Below, piece by piece: positions 15,040 to 26,376 of a stretch of 64,000 nt of DNA (positions are counted from its first letter, which is position 1; the number at the start of each line of letters is the position of its first letter). The notes under the pieces are model-generated. The model did not search any database. It was not told the origin of the DNA and saw only the letters and a list, made by a program, of their open reading frames with translations. Source of the DNA: Jeotgalibacillus haloalkalitolerans (lineage in GTDB: Bacteria; Bacillota; Bacilli; Bacillales; Jeotgalibacillaceae); the NCBI RefSeq assembly GCF_034427455.1, contig NZ_JAXQNN010000002.1, positions 62,001 through 126,000 on the forward strand. The letters run 5' to 3'. The translations under genes were made by a program, and so were the position numbers.

Positions 15040-15048
15040 TGCTATAAT
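15040..15048 (+). promoter_or_regulatory. Extended -10 promoter of yicC-remA-gmk-rpoZ
   Basis: TGCTATAAT at 15040-15048 is a perfect TGn extended -10 element. No good -35 lies 16-18 bp upstream, as is common for extended -10 promoters. It decides the yicC start: the first in-frame ATG at 15047 is inside this -10 box and could not be on the transcript. Confidence 0.6.
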
Positions 15049-15085
15049 GAAGTACATTGAAAGAGATAAGCAGGTGATTTACGAG

Positions 15086-15955
15086 ATGACAAAAAGTATG
15101 ACCGGATTTGGAAGAGGAACAGCAAGGCAGGAACTTCTTGCCGTAACGGTAGAGATCAAATCAGTTAATCACCGTTTTCATGAATGCACGGTTAAGATGC
15201 CAAGAATGTATGCAGAAACGGAAGATAAAATAAAAAAAGTAATCTCTTCTTACATAAAGCGTGGTAAAGTAGATGTTTATATATCAGTAGAAAGCGAGAA
15301 GCCGAACAGTCATAAGTTGCTGGTTGACTGGGAGCTGCTTGATGCATACGCGCAGTTTGTGAAAGATGCCGCTGACAGATATGGCGTTGAAGAGGACCTG
15401 CGTGTCAGAGATCTGCTGAGACAGACAGATGCTTTTACTACTGTGGAAATAAAGGAAGAACATTCAGCAGACGAAGTTATTTTTGCCGCGCTTAGAGAAG
15501 CGTGCGAAAAGCTTTCAGATATGCGGACAAATGAAGGAAAAGAGCTTGAAAATGAGCTGCTTTATCAAGTACAATCATTAAAGCAAAATGTCGAGTTCGC
15601 AATAAAACGATCCCCCGAAGTCTCAAAGAAGTATAAAGATCGTCTTGAAAAATCGATCAGAGAGTATACAAATGGGGTTGATGAGAGCAGACTGCTGACA
15701 GAAGTGGCGATCTTTGCTGACAAAGCAGATGTGACAGAGGAATTTACAAGATTGCTCAGTCATATTAAACAATTCGAAAATGCACTTAAAAAAAATGAAC
15801 CGATCGGCAGAAGACTTGATTTTCTGACTCAGGAGATGCACCGAGAAGTCAATACGGTTGGATCTAAAGCAGGCGATGAGCGGGTAGCTGCTGCGGTGAT
15901 TGATATGAAGTCAATTCTTGAGAAAATCCGTGAACAGGTTCAGAACATTGAGTGA
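15086..15955 (+). CDS. yicC: YicC-family endoribonuclease
   Basis: 289 aa. The opening MTKSMTGFGRG is the family signature, and the C-terminal part (DFLTQEMHREVNTVGSKA) is the other conserved block. The E. coli member acts as an endoribonuclease affecting small RNA stability; the Bacillus homologue is YloC. ATG 15086 is chosen because the longer frame starts in the promoter -10 and because the conserved N terminus begins here. First gene of a run continuing to rpoZ. Confidence 0.9.
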   Translation: MTKSMTGFGRGTARQELLAVTVEIKSVNHRFHECTVKMPRMYAETEDKIKKVISSYIKRGKVDVYISVESEKPNSHKLLVDWELLDAYAQFVKDAADRYGVEEDLRVRDLLRQTDAFTTVEIKEEHSADEVIFAALREACEKLSDMRTNEGKELENELLYQVQSLKQNVEFAIKRSPEVSKKYKDRLEKSIREYTNGVDESRLLTEVAIFADKADVTEEFTRLLSHIKQFENALKKNEPIGRRLDFLTQEMHREVNTVGSKAGDERVAAAVIDMKSILEKIREQVQNIE

Positions 15956-15976
15956 AATTGATTAAGGGGTGTCAGG

Positions 15977-16857
<881 letters not shown>

Positions 16858-16858
16858 T

Positions 16859-17086
16859 ATGTTATACCCATCATCTGACGCGTTAAGAAAAAATATCGAC
16901 TCAAAGTATTCATTAGTAAGTGTGGCTGCAAAGCGTGCACGTAATATGCAGGAAAAAGGAGATAAAGGTTCACTTGAATCTTATCACTCAGTAAAATTCG
17001 TCGGGCAGGCACTTGAAGAGATCGCAGCAGGTCAGCTTGTTATGAAGAAGCCTCAGGAAGGCATTCTATACGAAGACGAAAAATAA
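16859..17086 (+). CDS. rpoZ: RNA polymerase omega subunit
   Basis: 75 aa. Helps RNA polymerase assembly by clamping beta-prime. The segment DSKYSLVSVAAKRAR near the N terminus is the family signature, and the gmk-rpoZ-coaBC order is standard. ATG 16859 follows GGAGGT at the end of gmk. A strong intrinsic terminator follows directly. Confidence 0.93.
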   Translation: MLYPSSDALRKNIDSKYSLVSVAAKRARNMQEKGDKGSLESYHSVKFVGQALEEIAAGQLVMKKPQEGILYEDEK

Positions 17087-17095
17087 TATGAACAG

Positions 17096-17130
17096 AAAAA
17101 ACAGCCGCTGCCGGTTGTTTTTTCTTTTTT
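17096..17130 (+). terminator. Intrinsic terminator after rpoZ
   Basis: Twelve-bp stem AAAAAACAGCCG (17096-17107) with CGGTTGTTTTTT (17112-17123), one G.T pair, a 4-nt loop, then further T. It ends the yicC-rpoZ unit. Confidence 0.85.
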
Positions 17131-17211
17131 TAAAGATTCATGCCTGTTGAGTGAAAAATGTTGTTTTTTCGTTCATAATGGAAGTATCTATTTAATGGGG
17201 AGATGGCTGCA

Positions 17212-18420
17212 TTGGTAAATAAAAATATACTCCTTTGTGTTTCAGGGGGAATTGCTGTATATAAAGCTGTTGCACTGACCAGTAAATTAAGTCAGGCAGG
17301 CTTCAATGTAAAAGTAATTATGACAGAAAGCGCGATGGAATTCGTTACGCCGCTGACCTTCCAGGCAATGTCACGAAATGACGTATACTACGATACATTC
17401 GATGAGAAAGATTCAGCTAAGATTGCGCACATTGATCTTGCGGATTGGGCAGATCTCGTTCTGATTGCACCTGCAACAGCGAATGTTCTCGGCAAATTGG
17501 CCAACGGAATTGCTGATGATATGATCACCACCACATTACTGGCAACAACTGCACCTGTGTGGGCAGCTCCTGCTATGAATGTACATATGTACAGCCATCC
17601 AGCTGTGTTAAAAAATATTGATACGCTGCATGAACGGGGCGTCCGTTTCATAGAGCCATCCGAAGGTTTCCTGGCCTGCGGTTACGTAGGAAAAGGCAGA
17701 CTGGAGGAGCCGGAAAAAATTACAGAAATTATCTCACAATTTTTTAGTAAAAAAAACGCTCAGCCGCTGAGGGGGAAGAAGCTGATCATTACTGCCGGTC
17801 CGACACGTGAAAAGATCGACCCCGTCCGTTTCTTTACCAATCATTCGTCCGGTAAAATGGGCTATGCGATTGCAAAAGCAGCTGCTGAAGCCGGAGCGGA
17901 AGTGACCCTGGTGTCGGGTCCGGTTTCTATTACACCGCCACAAGGCGTTCACACCATCAAAGTTGAAACAGCTGAAGAAATGTATGAACAGGTACTGACC
18001 AATTTTGAACATGCGGATGTCGTGATAAAAAGCGCAGCAGTTGCAGATTACAGACCTGCACAAACCAGTGATCAGAAAATGAAAAAGAAAGACGGCACGC
18101 TGACAATTGATTTTGAACGGACAAAAGATATTCTGAAAACGTTAGGTCAGAAGAAAAAGCACCAGATCTTAATCGGGTTTGCAGCGGAAACAGAAATGCT
18201 TGAGACCTATGCAGCCCGCAAGCTGGAAACTAAAAATGCTGATTTAATCGTAGGGAATAATATTCTGATTGAAGGTGCGGGATTTGGAACGGATACAAAT
18301 GCTGTAACGTTTTTCAGAAAAGACGGAACAGTAACCGAGCTTCCACTGCAATCAAAAGAACAGGTTGCACATGAACTCATCAGTGAAATTGACCGTCTGC
18401 TGAGGGAAAGATCCTTATGA
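17212..18420 (+). CDS. coaBC: Bifunctional phosphopantothenoylcysteine decarboxylase / phosphopantothenate-cysteine ligase
   Basis: 402 aa from TTG 17212. Two consecutive steps of coenzyme A synthesis. The N-terminal CoaC flavoprotein half has GGIAVYKA and the PAMNVHMY substrate motif (about residue 120). The C-terminal CoaB half begins near residue 190 with LIITAGPTREKIDPVRF. ATG at 17203 is possible, but GGGGAG at 17197-17202 would then touch the start; TTG at 17212 gives 9-nt spacing and the usual short N terminus before KNILLCVSGG. A weak promoter-like CATAAT is at 17174. Confidence 0.93.
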   Translation: MVNKNILLCVSGGIAVYKAVALTSKLSQAGFNVKVIMTESAMEFVTPLTFQAMSRNDVYYDTFDEKDSAKIAHIDLADWADLVLIAPATANVLGKLANGIADDMITTTLLATTAPVWAAPAMNVHMYSHPAVLKNIDTLHERGVRFIEPSEGFLACGYVGKGRLEEPEKITEIISQFFSKKNAQPLRGKKLIITAGPTREKIDPVRFFTNHSSGKMGYAIAKAAAEAGAEVTLVSGPVSITPPQGVHTIKVETAEEMYEQVLTNFEHADVVIKSAAVADYRPAQTSDQKMKKKDGTLTIDFERTKDILKTLGQKKKHQILIGFAAETEMLETYAARKLETKNADLIVGNNILIEGAGFGTDTNAVTFFRKDGTVTELPLQSKEQVAHELISEIDRLLRERSL

Positions 18421-20801
18421 TCGCTTCAGTTATCGTTGATGTTCCTGCAAAACAGATTGACAGAACGTTTGACTATCAGGTACCTGAAAACCTGCAATCA
18501 GTCGTTCAAAGAGGGATCAGAGTCGTTGTACCCTTTGGACCGCGAAAGATTCAGGGCTTTATTTTAGGGATTAAAGAAGAATCATCCGTTAAAAAACTGA
18601 AGTTGATTGAAGAGGTCGTGGATATTGAACCGGTATTAAATGAAGAGTTAATGTCATTATCTGAGTGGCTTACTGAACAGACGCTTTGCTATAGAATATC
18701 CGCCTTACAGGTAATGCTGCCGGCAGCGATGAAAGCTAAATATAATAAGTTCTTTCATTTGCTCGAAGATGTAGACATCCCTTCTCATATTAGAGAACTA
18801 TTTCAAAAAGAATCACCTTTAACCTGGAAAACAGCTGATGAACAACATGCGCTGAAGGATCTGCAGGAGCTGATTAAGCAGCGGAAAGTAGAAGTGAAAT
18901 ATGTGGTCAGACAATCAGGCAATGTTAAGAAAAAAAGATTTGTTGAAATAAACGGTCAGCTTACGGTGGATGATATCCCTGCAAACGCAAAAAAACAAAA
19001 GCTGATCATGGAGCATCTTAACCGGCACGATGGGAAAATGTCCGTTGCAGAACTGAAAGAGGCTGCAGGTACTACCAGTGCTGTCATTAAAACTATGATT
19101 GATAACGGATATTTAAAAGAGTTTTTCAGTGAGCAATACAGAGATCCGTTTGCTGAGCGGACTTTTGAAAAAACTGAGCACTTTACACTTACGCCAGATC
19201 AGAAGAATGCGATTACACCAATTCTTGAAAAAGTCAATCAGTATGAACAGCAGACTTTTCTTCTGCACGGAGTAACAGGCAGCGGAAAAACTGAGATTTA
19301 TCTGCAGACGATTGATCAGGTGCTGAAGCAAAACCGTCAGGCAATTATGCTTGTGCCTGAAATTTCCCTCACACCACAAATGGTTCAGCGCTTTAAAGGG
19401 CGTTTCGGTAATCAGGTTGCTGTGATGCACAGCGGGCTTTCAGTCGGGGAGAAGTATGATGAGTGGAGAAAGATTCACCGCGGTGAAGTGAATGTGGTTG
19501 TCGGCGCACGTTCAGCTATTTTTGCACCGTTTAAAAAACTCGGCGTAATTATTATTGATGAAGAACACGAGACAAGCTATAAACAGGAGGATTCACCAAG
19601 ATATCATGCCAGAGATGTTGCGATTGAAAGAAGTAACAGACATGGCTGCCCTGTTATTCTCGGGAGTGCAACACCTTCACTTGAAAGCTTCGCGAGAGCC
19701 AAAAAAGGTAATTATCAACTGCTGGAGCTTGAATACAGAATGAATCAGCAGGATTTACCTGAAGTCAGAGTCATTGATATGCGGGAAGAACTGCGTGAAG
19801 GGAACAGATCTATGTTTTCCCGGGACCTCCTGACAGAAATAGAGAAACGGATTGAAAAGAAGGAACAGGTTGTTCTCTTTTTAAACAGAAGGGGATATTC
19901 CTCCTTTATTATGTGCAGAGACTGCGGAACGGTTATGCAGTGTCCTCACTGTGAAGTCTCTTTGACTTATCACAGATCCAAAGAGAGTATGAAGTGTCAT
20001 TATTGCGGACATGAAGAATACGTACCAAATACCTGTCCCGAATGTGAAAGTGAGCATATCCGGTACTTTGGAACAGGTACGCAAAAAGTAGAAGAAGAAC
20101 TGTTCAAGCTGATGCCGCACGTCAAAACAATCCGTATGGATGTGGACACCACCTCTAAAAAAGGCTCACATGAAAAATTGTTAGATGTATTCGGCCGGGG
20201 AGAAGCTGATATTCTGCTTGGGACGCAGATGATCGCAAAAGGGCTGGATTTCCCGAATATTACACTAGTCGGTGTGCTGAGCGCTGACACCATGCTTCAT
20301 CTGCCTGACTTCAGGGCATCAGAAAAAACCTTTCAGCTGTTAACGCAGGTGAGTGGAAGAGCAGGCAGACATGAAAAGCCTGGTGAAGTAATCATTCAGA
20401 CGTACACACCGGAACACTTTTCGATCGAACTTGCTAAATCACAAAATTATGAATGGTTTTATCAAAAAGAAATGATGATGAGAAAAGCGGCTCAATACCC
20501 GCCGTTTTACTATCTTTCTCTCATCACGCTCAGCCATGAAAACGTAAATAAAGCAGCAGGCGTGTGTAATGAGATTGCTGATATTTTGAAGAGCCGACTG
20601 TCTGATCAGTCAATTATCCTTGGTCCGGTCGCATCCCCGATCGCAAGAATTCAGGATAAATACAGGTATCAATGTATCATCAAATACAAGCGGGAACCGG
20701 AACTTAAAAACCTGCTGAAGAAAATACTCGATCAATACAGTGATACAGGAAAAGATGCTGTAACGATTCACATTGACGTTCAGCCTTATATTATGATGTA
20801 A
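18417..20801 (+). CDS. priA: Primosomal protein N' (PriA helicase)
   Basis: 794 aa. A 3'-5' superfamily 2 helicase that reloads the replisome at stalled forks. Walker A GVTGSGKTE is near residue 286 and the DEEH box lies about 100 residues later. The zinc-binding insertion carries paired cysteines (CRDCG, CPHC, CHYCG, CPEC). The N-terminal DNA-binding domain opens with IASVIVDVPA. Overlaps coaBC by 4 nt (ATGA) as in B. subtilis. Confidence 0.96.
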   Translation: MIASVIVDVPAKQIDRTFDYQVPENLQSVVQRGIRVVVPFGPRKIQGFILGIKEESSVKKLKLIEEVVDIEPVLNEELMSLSEWLTEQTLCYRISALQVMLPAAMKAKYNKFFHLLEDVDIPSHIRELFQKESPLTWKTADEQHALKDLQELIKQRKVEVKYVVRQSGNVKKKRFVEINGQLTVDDIPANAKKQKLIMEHLNRHDGKMSVAELKEAAGTTSAVIKTMIDNGYLKEFFSEQYRDPFAERTFEKTEHFTLTPDQKNAITPILEKVNQYEQQTFLLHGVTGSGKTEIYLQTIDQVLKQNRQAIMLVPEISLTPQMVQRFKGRFGNQVAVMHSGLSVGEKYDEWRKIHRGEVNVVVGARSAIFAPFKKLGVIIIDEEHETSYKQEDSPRYHARDVAIERSNRHGCPVILGSATPSLESFARAKKGNYQLLELEYRMNQQDLPEVRVIDMREELREGNRSMFSRDLLTEIEKRIEKKEQVVLFLNRRGYSSFIMCRDCGTVMQCPHCEVSLTYHRSKESMKCHYCGHEEYVPNTCPECESEHIRYFGTGTQKVEEELFKLMPHVKTIRMDVDTTSKKGSHEKLLDVFGRGEADILLGTQMIAKGLDFPNITLVGVLSADTMLHLPDFRASEKTFQLLTQVSGRAGRHEKPGEVIIQTYTPEHFSIELAKSQNYEWFYQKEMMMRKAAQYPPFYYLSLITLSHENVNKAAGVCNEIADILKSRLSDQSIILGPVASPIARIQDKYRYQCIIKYKREPELKNLLKKILDQYSDTGKDAVTIHIDVQPYIMM

Positions 20802-20816
20802 ACAATGGAGGAAAAT

Positions 20817-21308
20817 ATGAAGAAATTTGAAATTGTCACACACCCTGATACAAGATTAGAACAAGAATGCAGTAAAGTGACTGTATTTGACCGGAAGCTG
20901 CATGAAAAGTTAGATCAGCTGTTTGATCTGATGATGGAGCACGATGGAATTGGTATTGCAGCTCCTCAGGCAGGAATTACTGAAAGAATTGCCATTGTCT
21001 ATCTGGATGATGAAACAGGTGTGATTGAAATGATTAACCCTGAAATAAAATATATTTCCGGTGAAGAAAAAGATGTTGAAGGGTGCCTGAGTTTCCCTGG
21101 CATTTTCGGAGAAGTTAATAGAACTGATCAGATTGTACTTACAGCTCAGGACCGTAACGGAAAAACGTTTGTTATGGAAGCAGACGGCTACCTGTCAAGA
21201 GCGATTCAGCACGAGGCTGATCATTTAGACGGCATTTTGTTCACTTCTAAAGTAACGCGCTATGTCACAGAAGAAGAATTAAAAGCGTTAGAGGAGGGAG
21301 CAGAATGA
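20817..21308 (+). CDS. def: Peptide deformylase
   Basis: 163 aa. Metal enzyme removing the formyl group from nascent chains. All three motifs are present: [18 protein letters not shown] and QHEADHLDG (HExxH). Start at ATG 20817, five nt after GGAGG; the in-frame ATG at 20805 overlaps that ribosome-binding site. The stop overlaps the fmt start, coupling the removal and addition of formyl groups in one transcript. Confidence 0.95.
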   Translation: MKKFEIVTHPDTRLEQECSKVTVFDRKLHEKLDQLFDLMMEHDGIGIAAPQAGITERIAIVYLDDETGVIEMINPEIKYISGEEKDVEGCLSFPGIFGEVNRTDQIVLTAQDRNGKTFVMEADGYLSRAIQHEADHLDGILFTSKVTRYVTEEELKALEEGAE

Positions 21309-22240
21309 CTTCAGTCATCTTTATGGGTACACCAGATTTCTCAGTACCGGTTTTACAAAGAGTGATCGCTGACGGGTACGAAGTAAAGGCAGTTGTCACG
21401 CAGCCTGACAGACCTGTTGGCAGAAAGAAGATATTAACACCGCCTCCGGTCAAAAAAGAAGCGCTTAAATCTGACCTGAAAGTCATCCAGCCTGAAAAAC
21501 TTTCAGGATCTGCAGAGCTTGATGAAATTATTGCGCTGGATGCTGATTTGATTATTACAGCTGCATTTGGACAGCTGCTGCCCAAGAAATTACTTGAAGC
21601 ACCGAAGCTTGGCTGTATCAATGTTCATGCTTCACTTCTCCCTGAGCTGAGAGGAGGCGCACCAATTCATCACGCGATTATAAGAGGATACGATAGAACG
21701 GGTATTACCATTATGTATATGGCTGAAAAGCTGGATGCGGGTGATATCATCAGTCAGCGTGAAGTGAGCATTACCGATGAGGATCATGTTGGAACGCTGC
21801 ACGATAAGTTAAGTGAAACAGGTGCAGACCTCTTATCTGAGACACTGCCTTTACTGATCGAAGGCAAAGCAGAACGCACAGAACAAAACCATGAACAGGC
21901 CACATATGCATGGAATATTAAAAGAGAAGAAGAAAAAATCGACTGGAACCGTCCGGGCAGAGACGTGTTCAACCAGATCAGAGGTCTTTACCCGTGGCCA
22001 ACTGCCTATACAATATTCAGAGATAAGCCGCTAAAGATTCAGCAGGCAAGACTTTCAAAAGGAAGCGGAGCGCCAGGTGAAATTATTCATGTTTCAGATG
22101 AAGGCATTTTATTTGCTGCAGCGGATGATGAAGCTGTATTAGTCACCGAACTTCAGCCGTCAGGGAAAAAGAAAATGCCCGCTGCTGATTTTCTGAGAGG
22201 CTCAAATATCGGGATTGGAGAGAAGGCTCAGTATGAGTAA
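21305..22240 (+). CDS. fmt: Methionyl-tRNA formyltransferase
   Basis: 311 aa. Formylates initiator Met-tRNA with 10-formyl-THF. The N-terminal formyltransferase domain has the [20 protein letters not shown] block near residue 105-125, holding the catalytic Asn-His; the C-terminal tRNA-binding domain spans about residues 205-311. The gene overlaps def by 4 nt and rsmB by 8 nt. Confidence 0.96.
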   Translation: MTSVIFMGTPDFSVPVLQRVIADGYEVKAVVTQPDRPVGRKKILTPPPVKKEALKSDLKVIQPEKLSGSAELDEIIALDADLIITAAFGQLLPKKLLEAPKLGCINVHASLLPELRGGAPIHHAIIRGYDRTGITIMYMAEKLDAGDIISQREVSITDEDHVGTLHDKLSETGADLLSETLPLLIEGKAERTEQNHEQATYAWNIKREEEKIDWNRPGRDVFNQIRGLYPWPTAYTIFRDKPLKIQQARLSKGSGAPGEIIHVSDEGILFAAADDEAVLVTELQPSGKKKMPAADFLRGSNIGIGEKAQYE

Positions 22241-23564
22241 GTTTTCATTAAGAGAAGCTGCCCTTCATATTCTGGATCAGATTGATAAAAACCAGTCGTA
22301 TAGTAATCTTCTGCTGAATCATGCGATCAAAAAATTTGAGATCAGTAAGAAAGATACCGGTCTTCTGACTGAAATTACCTATGGTACAATCCAGCGGAAA
22401 ATGACGCTTGATTATTACCTGGAACCCTTTCTGAAAAAGAAAGTCGAAGGGTGGGTTCGTAACCTGCTCAGGTTAAGTCTATATCAGATGCTTTATTTAG
22501 ACCGGGTGCCCGAACGAGCAGCGATTCACGAAGCAGTTGAAATTGCCAAGAAAAAAGGACATAAAGGCATCTCAGGCATGGTTAACGGGGTGTTACGTTC
22601 TATTCAGCGTGAAGGTGTGAGGTCTGTTGAGGAGATACAGGATCCGGTTATCAGAATCTCGATTGAGACAAGTCACCCTGAGTGGCTGGTAAAAAGGTGG
22701 ACAGCACATTTCGGACTTGAGAAGACGAAAGAAATGTGTGAAAAAAACCTGATTGCACCTGTACAAACTGCCAGGGTTAATACGAGCCGTATCAGCCGTC
22801 AGGAGGCATTAGCGCTTCTGGAACAAGAGGGTGTAGAAGCTTCTGAAAGCCCGATTGTACCATCAGGGATACGTGTCAAAAAAGGAAATATTGCACATAC
22901 TTCAGCATATACTGATGGTTTTATTACTGTTCAGGATGAAAGCTCAATGCTAGTCGCATATGCACTCGCACCTGTTCCCGGTGAATCAGTTCTGGATATG
23001 TGTGCCGCTCCGGGAGGAAAAACCACACATATTGCCGAATGTTTAAATAATGAGGGGGAAGTGCTCGCATTTGACCTTCATGAACATAAAATCAAACTCA
23101 TCAAAGAAAATGCAGACCGTCTGAAGCTGAAGAACGTAAAAGGTGAAGCGCTCGACGGCCGCAAATTGAAAGAACGTTATCCTGATAAAGAGTTTGACAG
23201 AATTCTTGTCGATGCGCCCTGCAGTGGGCTGGGTGTCCTGCGCAGGAAACCGGACATAAAGTACGCCAAAAGGGAGCAGGATCTTGAATCTCTTTCAAGT
23301 ATCCAGCAGGAGCTGCTGCATTCAGCAGTTAACAGTCTGAAAAAAGGCGGAACGCTTGTATACAGTACATGTACCGTTGATAAAGAGGAAAATGAAGGGA
23401 CAGTTAAAAGATTTTTGGGTGATCACCCTGAGATGTCTCTGACAGCACCTGAACACCTGCCGGAGCGTATTGCAGGCCTTGCAGAAAACAATATGCTGCA
23501 GATTTTCCCCCAGGACTTTGATGGGGACGGGTTTTTTATCGCAGTGTTTAAAAAGAGCGATTAA
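22233..23564 (+). CDS. rsmB: 16S rRNA (cytosine-967-C5)-methyltransferase
   Basis: 443 aa. SAM-dependent methylation of C967 in 16S rRNA. The N-terminal NusB-like RNA-binding domain covers about residues 1-135. The SAM-binding motif [14 protein letters not shown] and the catalytic cysteines in DAPCSGLG and YSTCTV are visible. Start at ATG 22233; an in-frame ATG at 22215 lacks the conserved N terminus. In B. subtilis rlmN follows; here prpC starts 26 nt downstream. Confidence 0.95.
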   Translation: MSKFSLREAALHILDQIDKNQSYSNLLLNHAIKKFEISKKDTGLLTEITYGTIQRKMTLDYYLEPFLKKKVEGWVRNLLRLSLYQMLYLDRVPERAAIHEAVEIAKKKGHKGISGMVNGVLRSIQREGVRSVEEIQDPVIRISIETSHPEWLVKRWTAHFGLEKTKEMCEKNLIAPVQTARVNTSRISRQEALALLEQEGVEASESPIVPSGIRVKKGNIAHTSAYTDGFITVQDESSMLVAYALAPVPGESVLDMCAAPGGKTTHIAECLNNEGEVLAFDLHEHKIKLIKENADRLKLKNVKGEALDGRKLKERYPDKEFDRILVDAPCSGLGVLRRKPDIKYAKREQDLESLSSIQQELLHSAVNSLKKGGTLVYSTCTVDKEENEGTVKRFLGDHPEMSLTAPEHLPERIAGLAENNMLQIFPQDFDGDGFFIAVFKKSD

Positions 23565-23590
23565 AAGCAGATCATGAACGAGGTGGATGG

Positions 23591-24346
23591 ATGGAAGCCG
23601 TTTTTAAAAGCGATCGTGGAAAAATACGAAAGCTGAACGAAGATTCCGGTGGCATTTTTAAAAATCATTTTGCCGTTCTTGCTTTAGTGGCAGACGGCAT
23701 GGGAGGCCACCGCGCAGGTGACGTGGCAAGTAAGATGACGGTTGACCTGATAGAGAGCAAATGGCATGAGCTGAACAGTGAGCTTAGAGCGGGCGCTGCA
23801 GAGGACTGGCTCAGTCAGACAATAGAAGAAGTGAACACTGAACTTTTTCAGTATGCAGAAAAAAATCCTGAATGTAACGGGATGGGTACGACACTTGTCG
23901 CTGCCATATGTACCGAGGATTTTATCTCGATTGCAAATATTGGTGACAGCAGAGGGTATGTAATTAATCAGTCGAAAGTGATTCAAATGACAGAAGATGA
24001 TTCTTTTGTCAATGCGCTTGTACAGTCAGGTGAGATTTCAAAAGAAGATGCCGAACATCATCCTAAGAAAAATCTGCTGTTAAAGGCATTGGGTACTCAG
24101 GGAAAAGCAGACCCCTCCATTAAAACAATCGTTCCGGATCATGGAACACTCATATTATTATGCTCCGATGGTCTTTCTAATAAAGTGTCTGAAGGTGAAA
24201 TCAGTGCGCTTGCTGAAAATGATCTTTCTTTAGATCAGATGGCAGACCGCCTGATCAGTCTGGCAAATGACTACGGGGGAGAAGACAACATCACACTTGC
24301 GGCTGTAAGGATTTCTTTGCAGGATGAGGGTGGTGAATCCTTATGA
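23591..24346 (+). CDS. prpC: PrpC, PP2C-type serine/threonine phosphatase
   Basis: 251 aa. Metal-dependent phosphatase that reverses PrkC phosphorylation. PP2C motifs in order: RKLNEDS near residue 14-20, VADGMGGHRAGD, GDSRGYV, and GGEDNITL near the C terminus; the aspartates coordinate two metal ions. No membrane segment, so cytosolic. The stop overlaps the prkC start (ATGA), the standard phosphatase-kinase pair. Confidence 0.94.
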   Translation: MEAVFKSDRGKIRKLNEDSGGIFKNHFAVLALVADGMGGHRAGDVASKMTVDLIESKWHELNSELRAGAAEDWLSQTIEEVNTELFQYAEKNPECNGMGTTLVAAICTEDFISIANIGDSRGYVINQSKVIQMTEDDSFVNALVQSGEISKEDAEHHPKKNLLLKALGTQGKADPSIKTIVPDHGTLILLCSDGLSNKVSEGEISALAENDLSLDQMADRLISLANDYGGEDNITLAAVRISLQDEGGESL

Positions 24347-26304
24347 TTGGTAAAAGATTAAGCGGGAGATACAAAGTACTGAGATCCATCGGTAGCGGTG
24401 GTATGGCGAATGTATATCTTGCCAGAGATATGATTCTTGACAGGGATGTAGCTGTAAAAGTCCTCAGAATGGATTATGTCGGTGATGGCAATATGCTAAA
24501 GCGGTTTCAGAGAGAGGCTCAATCAGCCACAAGTCTGACCCATCCAAACATTGTGAGTATGTATGATGTGGGTGATGAAGAGGATTACTATTTCCTCGTA
24601 ATGGAATATGTGGAAGGAATGACACTGAAGCAATACATTCAGGAGCAGTCACCGCTTGCACTTGAAGACGCTATTGATATTATGCTGCAGCTGACTTCTG
24701 CGATTGCACACGCTCATCACAATGGCATTATTCACAGAGATATTAAACCGCAAAATATACTAATTGATCAGGAAGGTAACATCAAAATCACCGATTTCGG
24801 TATTGCGATGGCGCTGAGTGCAACAGCGATTACCCAGACTAATTCTGTGATGGGGACGGTTCATTACCTATCTCCTGAGCAGGCAAGAGGTGGAACTGCT
24901 TCAAAGAAATCAGATATTTACTCGCTAGGCATTGTCATGTATGAGCTGATTACAGGAACGCTCCCATATGAAGGCGAGACACCAATTTCGATTGCTTTAA
25001 AGCATCTGCAAAGTGATCTGCCAAGACCTTCTGAAGTAGTCAAAGATCTTCCGCAAAGTCTGGAAAATGTTATTTTAAAGGCTGCTGCAAAAGATCCTCA
25101 CTACCGCTATTCGAGTGCAGATGAAATGACAGATGATCTCAAAACTGTGTTGAATCCAGAACGGGCTTCTGAGCCTGTATTTGCACCGGCACCGGACCTT
25201 GAAGCAACAAAAGCCATTCCGATTATCAGAGACCGAATGGACGTAATGACATCAGATGAAACAAAAATTCATGAGCCGGAGAAAAAGGACGACAAGCCTG
25301 TAAAGAAGAAGAAAAAGAAATGGCCGTGGATTCTTGCACTGATCTTTATTCTTTTGCTTGGCGGAGGCTTAATGGCTGCGATGGGCATGTTCGGACCTGC
25401 GCAGATTCAGGTACCGGATGTAACCGGCGAAAATATAGAGGACGCTGAAGAGGTTATTACAGAGGCCGGACTGACGGTCGGTGATATCGTATATGAACCT
25501 AATGAACAGGTTGAAGAAGACATTGTTTTGAGGAGCTCACCAAAAGCGACAAGGTCAGTCGATGAAGGTGAACGGATTAACCTTACAGTCAGCAGTGGGA
25601 AAGAAACGATTGAAGTGGATGGTTATGTCGGCAGGAACTTTGATAATTCTGAAGAACTGATCCGAGAAGCCGGTTTTACTGATATCGAACCTGAAGAGCG
25701 TTATGACGATTCAGCTGCAGGTACAATTCTAGAACAGGATCCCCGTGAAGGTGAAGAGGTAGTGCCTGGTGATACTGTGATGAGACTTGTGATCAGTCAG
25801 GGTCCCGAGCAATCTGAAGTTCCGGATCTGACAGGGTATACGGCGGAGGAAATTGCTGCATATGAACAGGAGACAGGTATCAGTGTAACAATTACAAGAG
25901 AAGAATATTCCGGTGAGTATGCTGCTGGCACTGTGATTTCACAAAACCCTGAAGCAGGTACCATGGTGGAAGTTGGAGGGAACATTAATGTCGTGACTTC
26001 ACTCGGTGCACCGCCAGTACCGGTTAATAACGTCGTCATTCCTGTAACAATTGAGTATCTTCAGGAAGAAGAACCGCCGGAGGAAGGTGAAGATCCTCCT
26101 GAATTACCTGAGCAGGTCGTTACGATTTATATTGAGGATAAAAATAATACAATGGATGAACCTGTTGAAGAATTCACGATTACTGAGGATACGGAACGTA
26201 ACATCAGGCTGACAATTGAAGAAGGAAGCAGCGGTTCATACCGTATTGAAAGAAATGGAGAAACCTATCTTGAAGATACGTTTCCCTACGAGCAAGAAGG
26301 TTGA
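24343..26304 (+). CDS. prkC: PrkC, PASTA-domain membrane serine/threonine kinase
   Basis: 653 aa. Kinase domain about residues 10-275: glycine loop GSGGMANVY, ATP lysine in VAVKVLR, catalytic HRDIKPQN, DFG, and an activation loop with TQTNSVMGT. After a charged linker a single membrane helix begins near residue 327 (WPWILALIF). Three PASTA repeats outside (about 355-420, 422-488, 490-555) bind peptidoglycan fragments. A Pro/Glu-rich tail follows. Length matches the family, so the prophage immediately downstream has not truncated it. rsgA, expected next, has been displaced. Confidence 0.95.
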   Translation: MIGKRLSGRYKVLRSIGSGGMANVYLARDMILDRDVAVKVLRMDYVGDGNMLKRFQREAQSATSLTHPNIVSMYDVGDEEDYYFLVMEYVEGMTLKQYIQEQSPLALEDAIDIMLQLTSAIAHAHHNGIIHRDIKPQNILIDQEGNIKITDFGIAMALSATAITQTNSVMGTVHYLSPEQARGGTASKKSDIYSLGIVMYELITGTLPYEGETPISIALKHLQSDLPRPSEVVKDLPQSLENVILKAAAKDPHYRYSSADEMTDDLKTVLNPERASEPVFAPAPDLEATKAIPIIRDRMDVMTSDETKIHEPEKKDDKPVKKKKKKWPWILALIFILLLGGGLMAAMGMFGPAQIQVPDVTGENIEDAEEVITEAGLTVGDIVYEPNEQVEEDIVLRSSPKATRSVDEGERINLTVSSGKETIEVDGYVGRNFDNSEELIREAGFTDIEPEERYDDSAAGTILEQDPREGEEVVPGDTVMRLVISQGPEQSEVPDLTGYTAEEIAAYEQETGISVTITREEYSGEYAAGTVISQNPEAGTMVEVGGNINVVTSLGAPPVPVNNVVIPVTIEYLQEEEPPEEGEDPPELPEQVVTIYIEDKNNTMDEPVEEFTITEDTERNIRLTIEEGSSGSYRIERNGETYLEDTFPYEQEG

Positions 26305-26376
26305 TATATAAGGGTTTGTAGCGATTTTTTCAAGAGCGAAAACCGAAATATCACAGAAATATCACAGAATCAAAAA
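26305..26376. other. Probable left prophage junction (attL region) with tandem repeat
   Basis: Short non-coding stretch between the prkC stop and the integrase stop. It holds an exact tandem 11-mer, GAAATATCACA, at 26345-26355 and 26356-26366, which could be integrase arm sites. The crossover core cannot be set without attR, which lies outside the window. The host/phage boundary here is inferred from gene content. Confidence 0.55.

Noticed and set aside
15047-15085. Longer yicC start at ATG 15047
   Set aside because: The codon lies in the -10 hexamer; the transcript would start after it, and the conserved N terminus begins at 15086.
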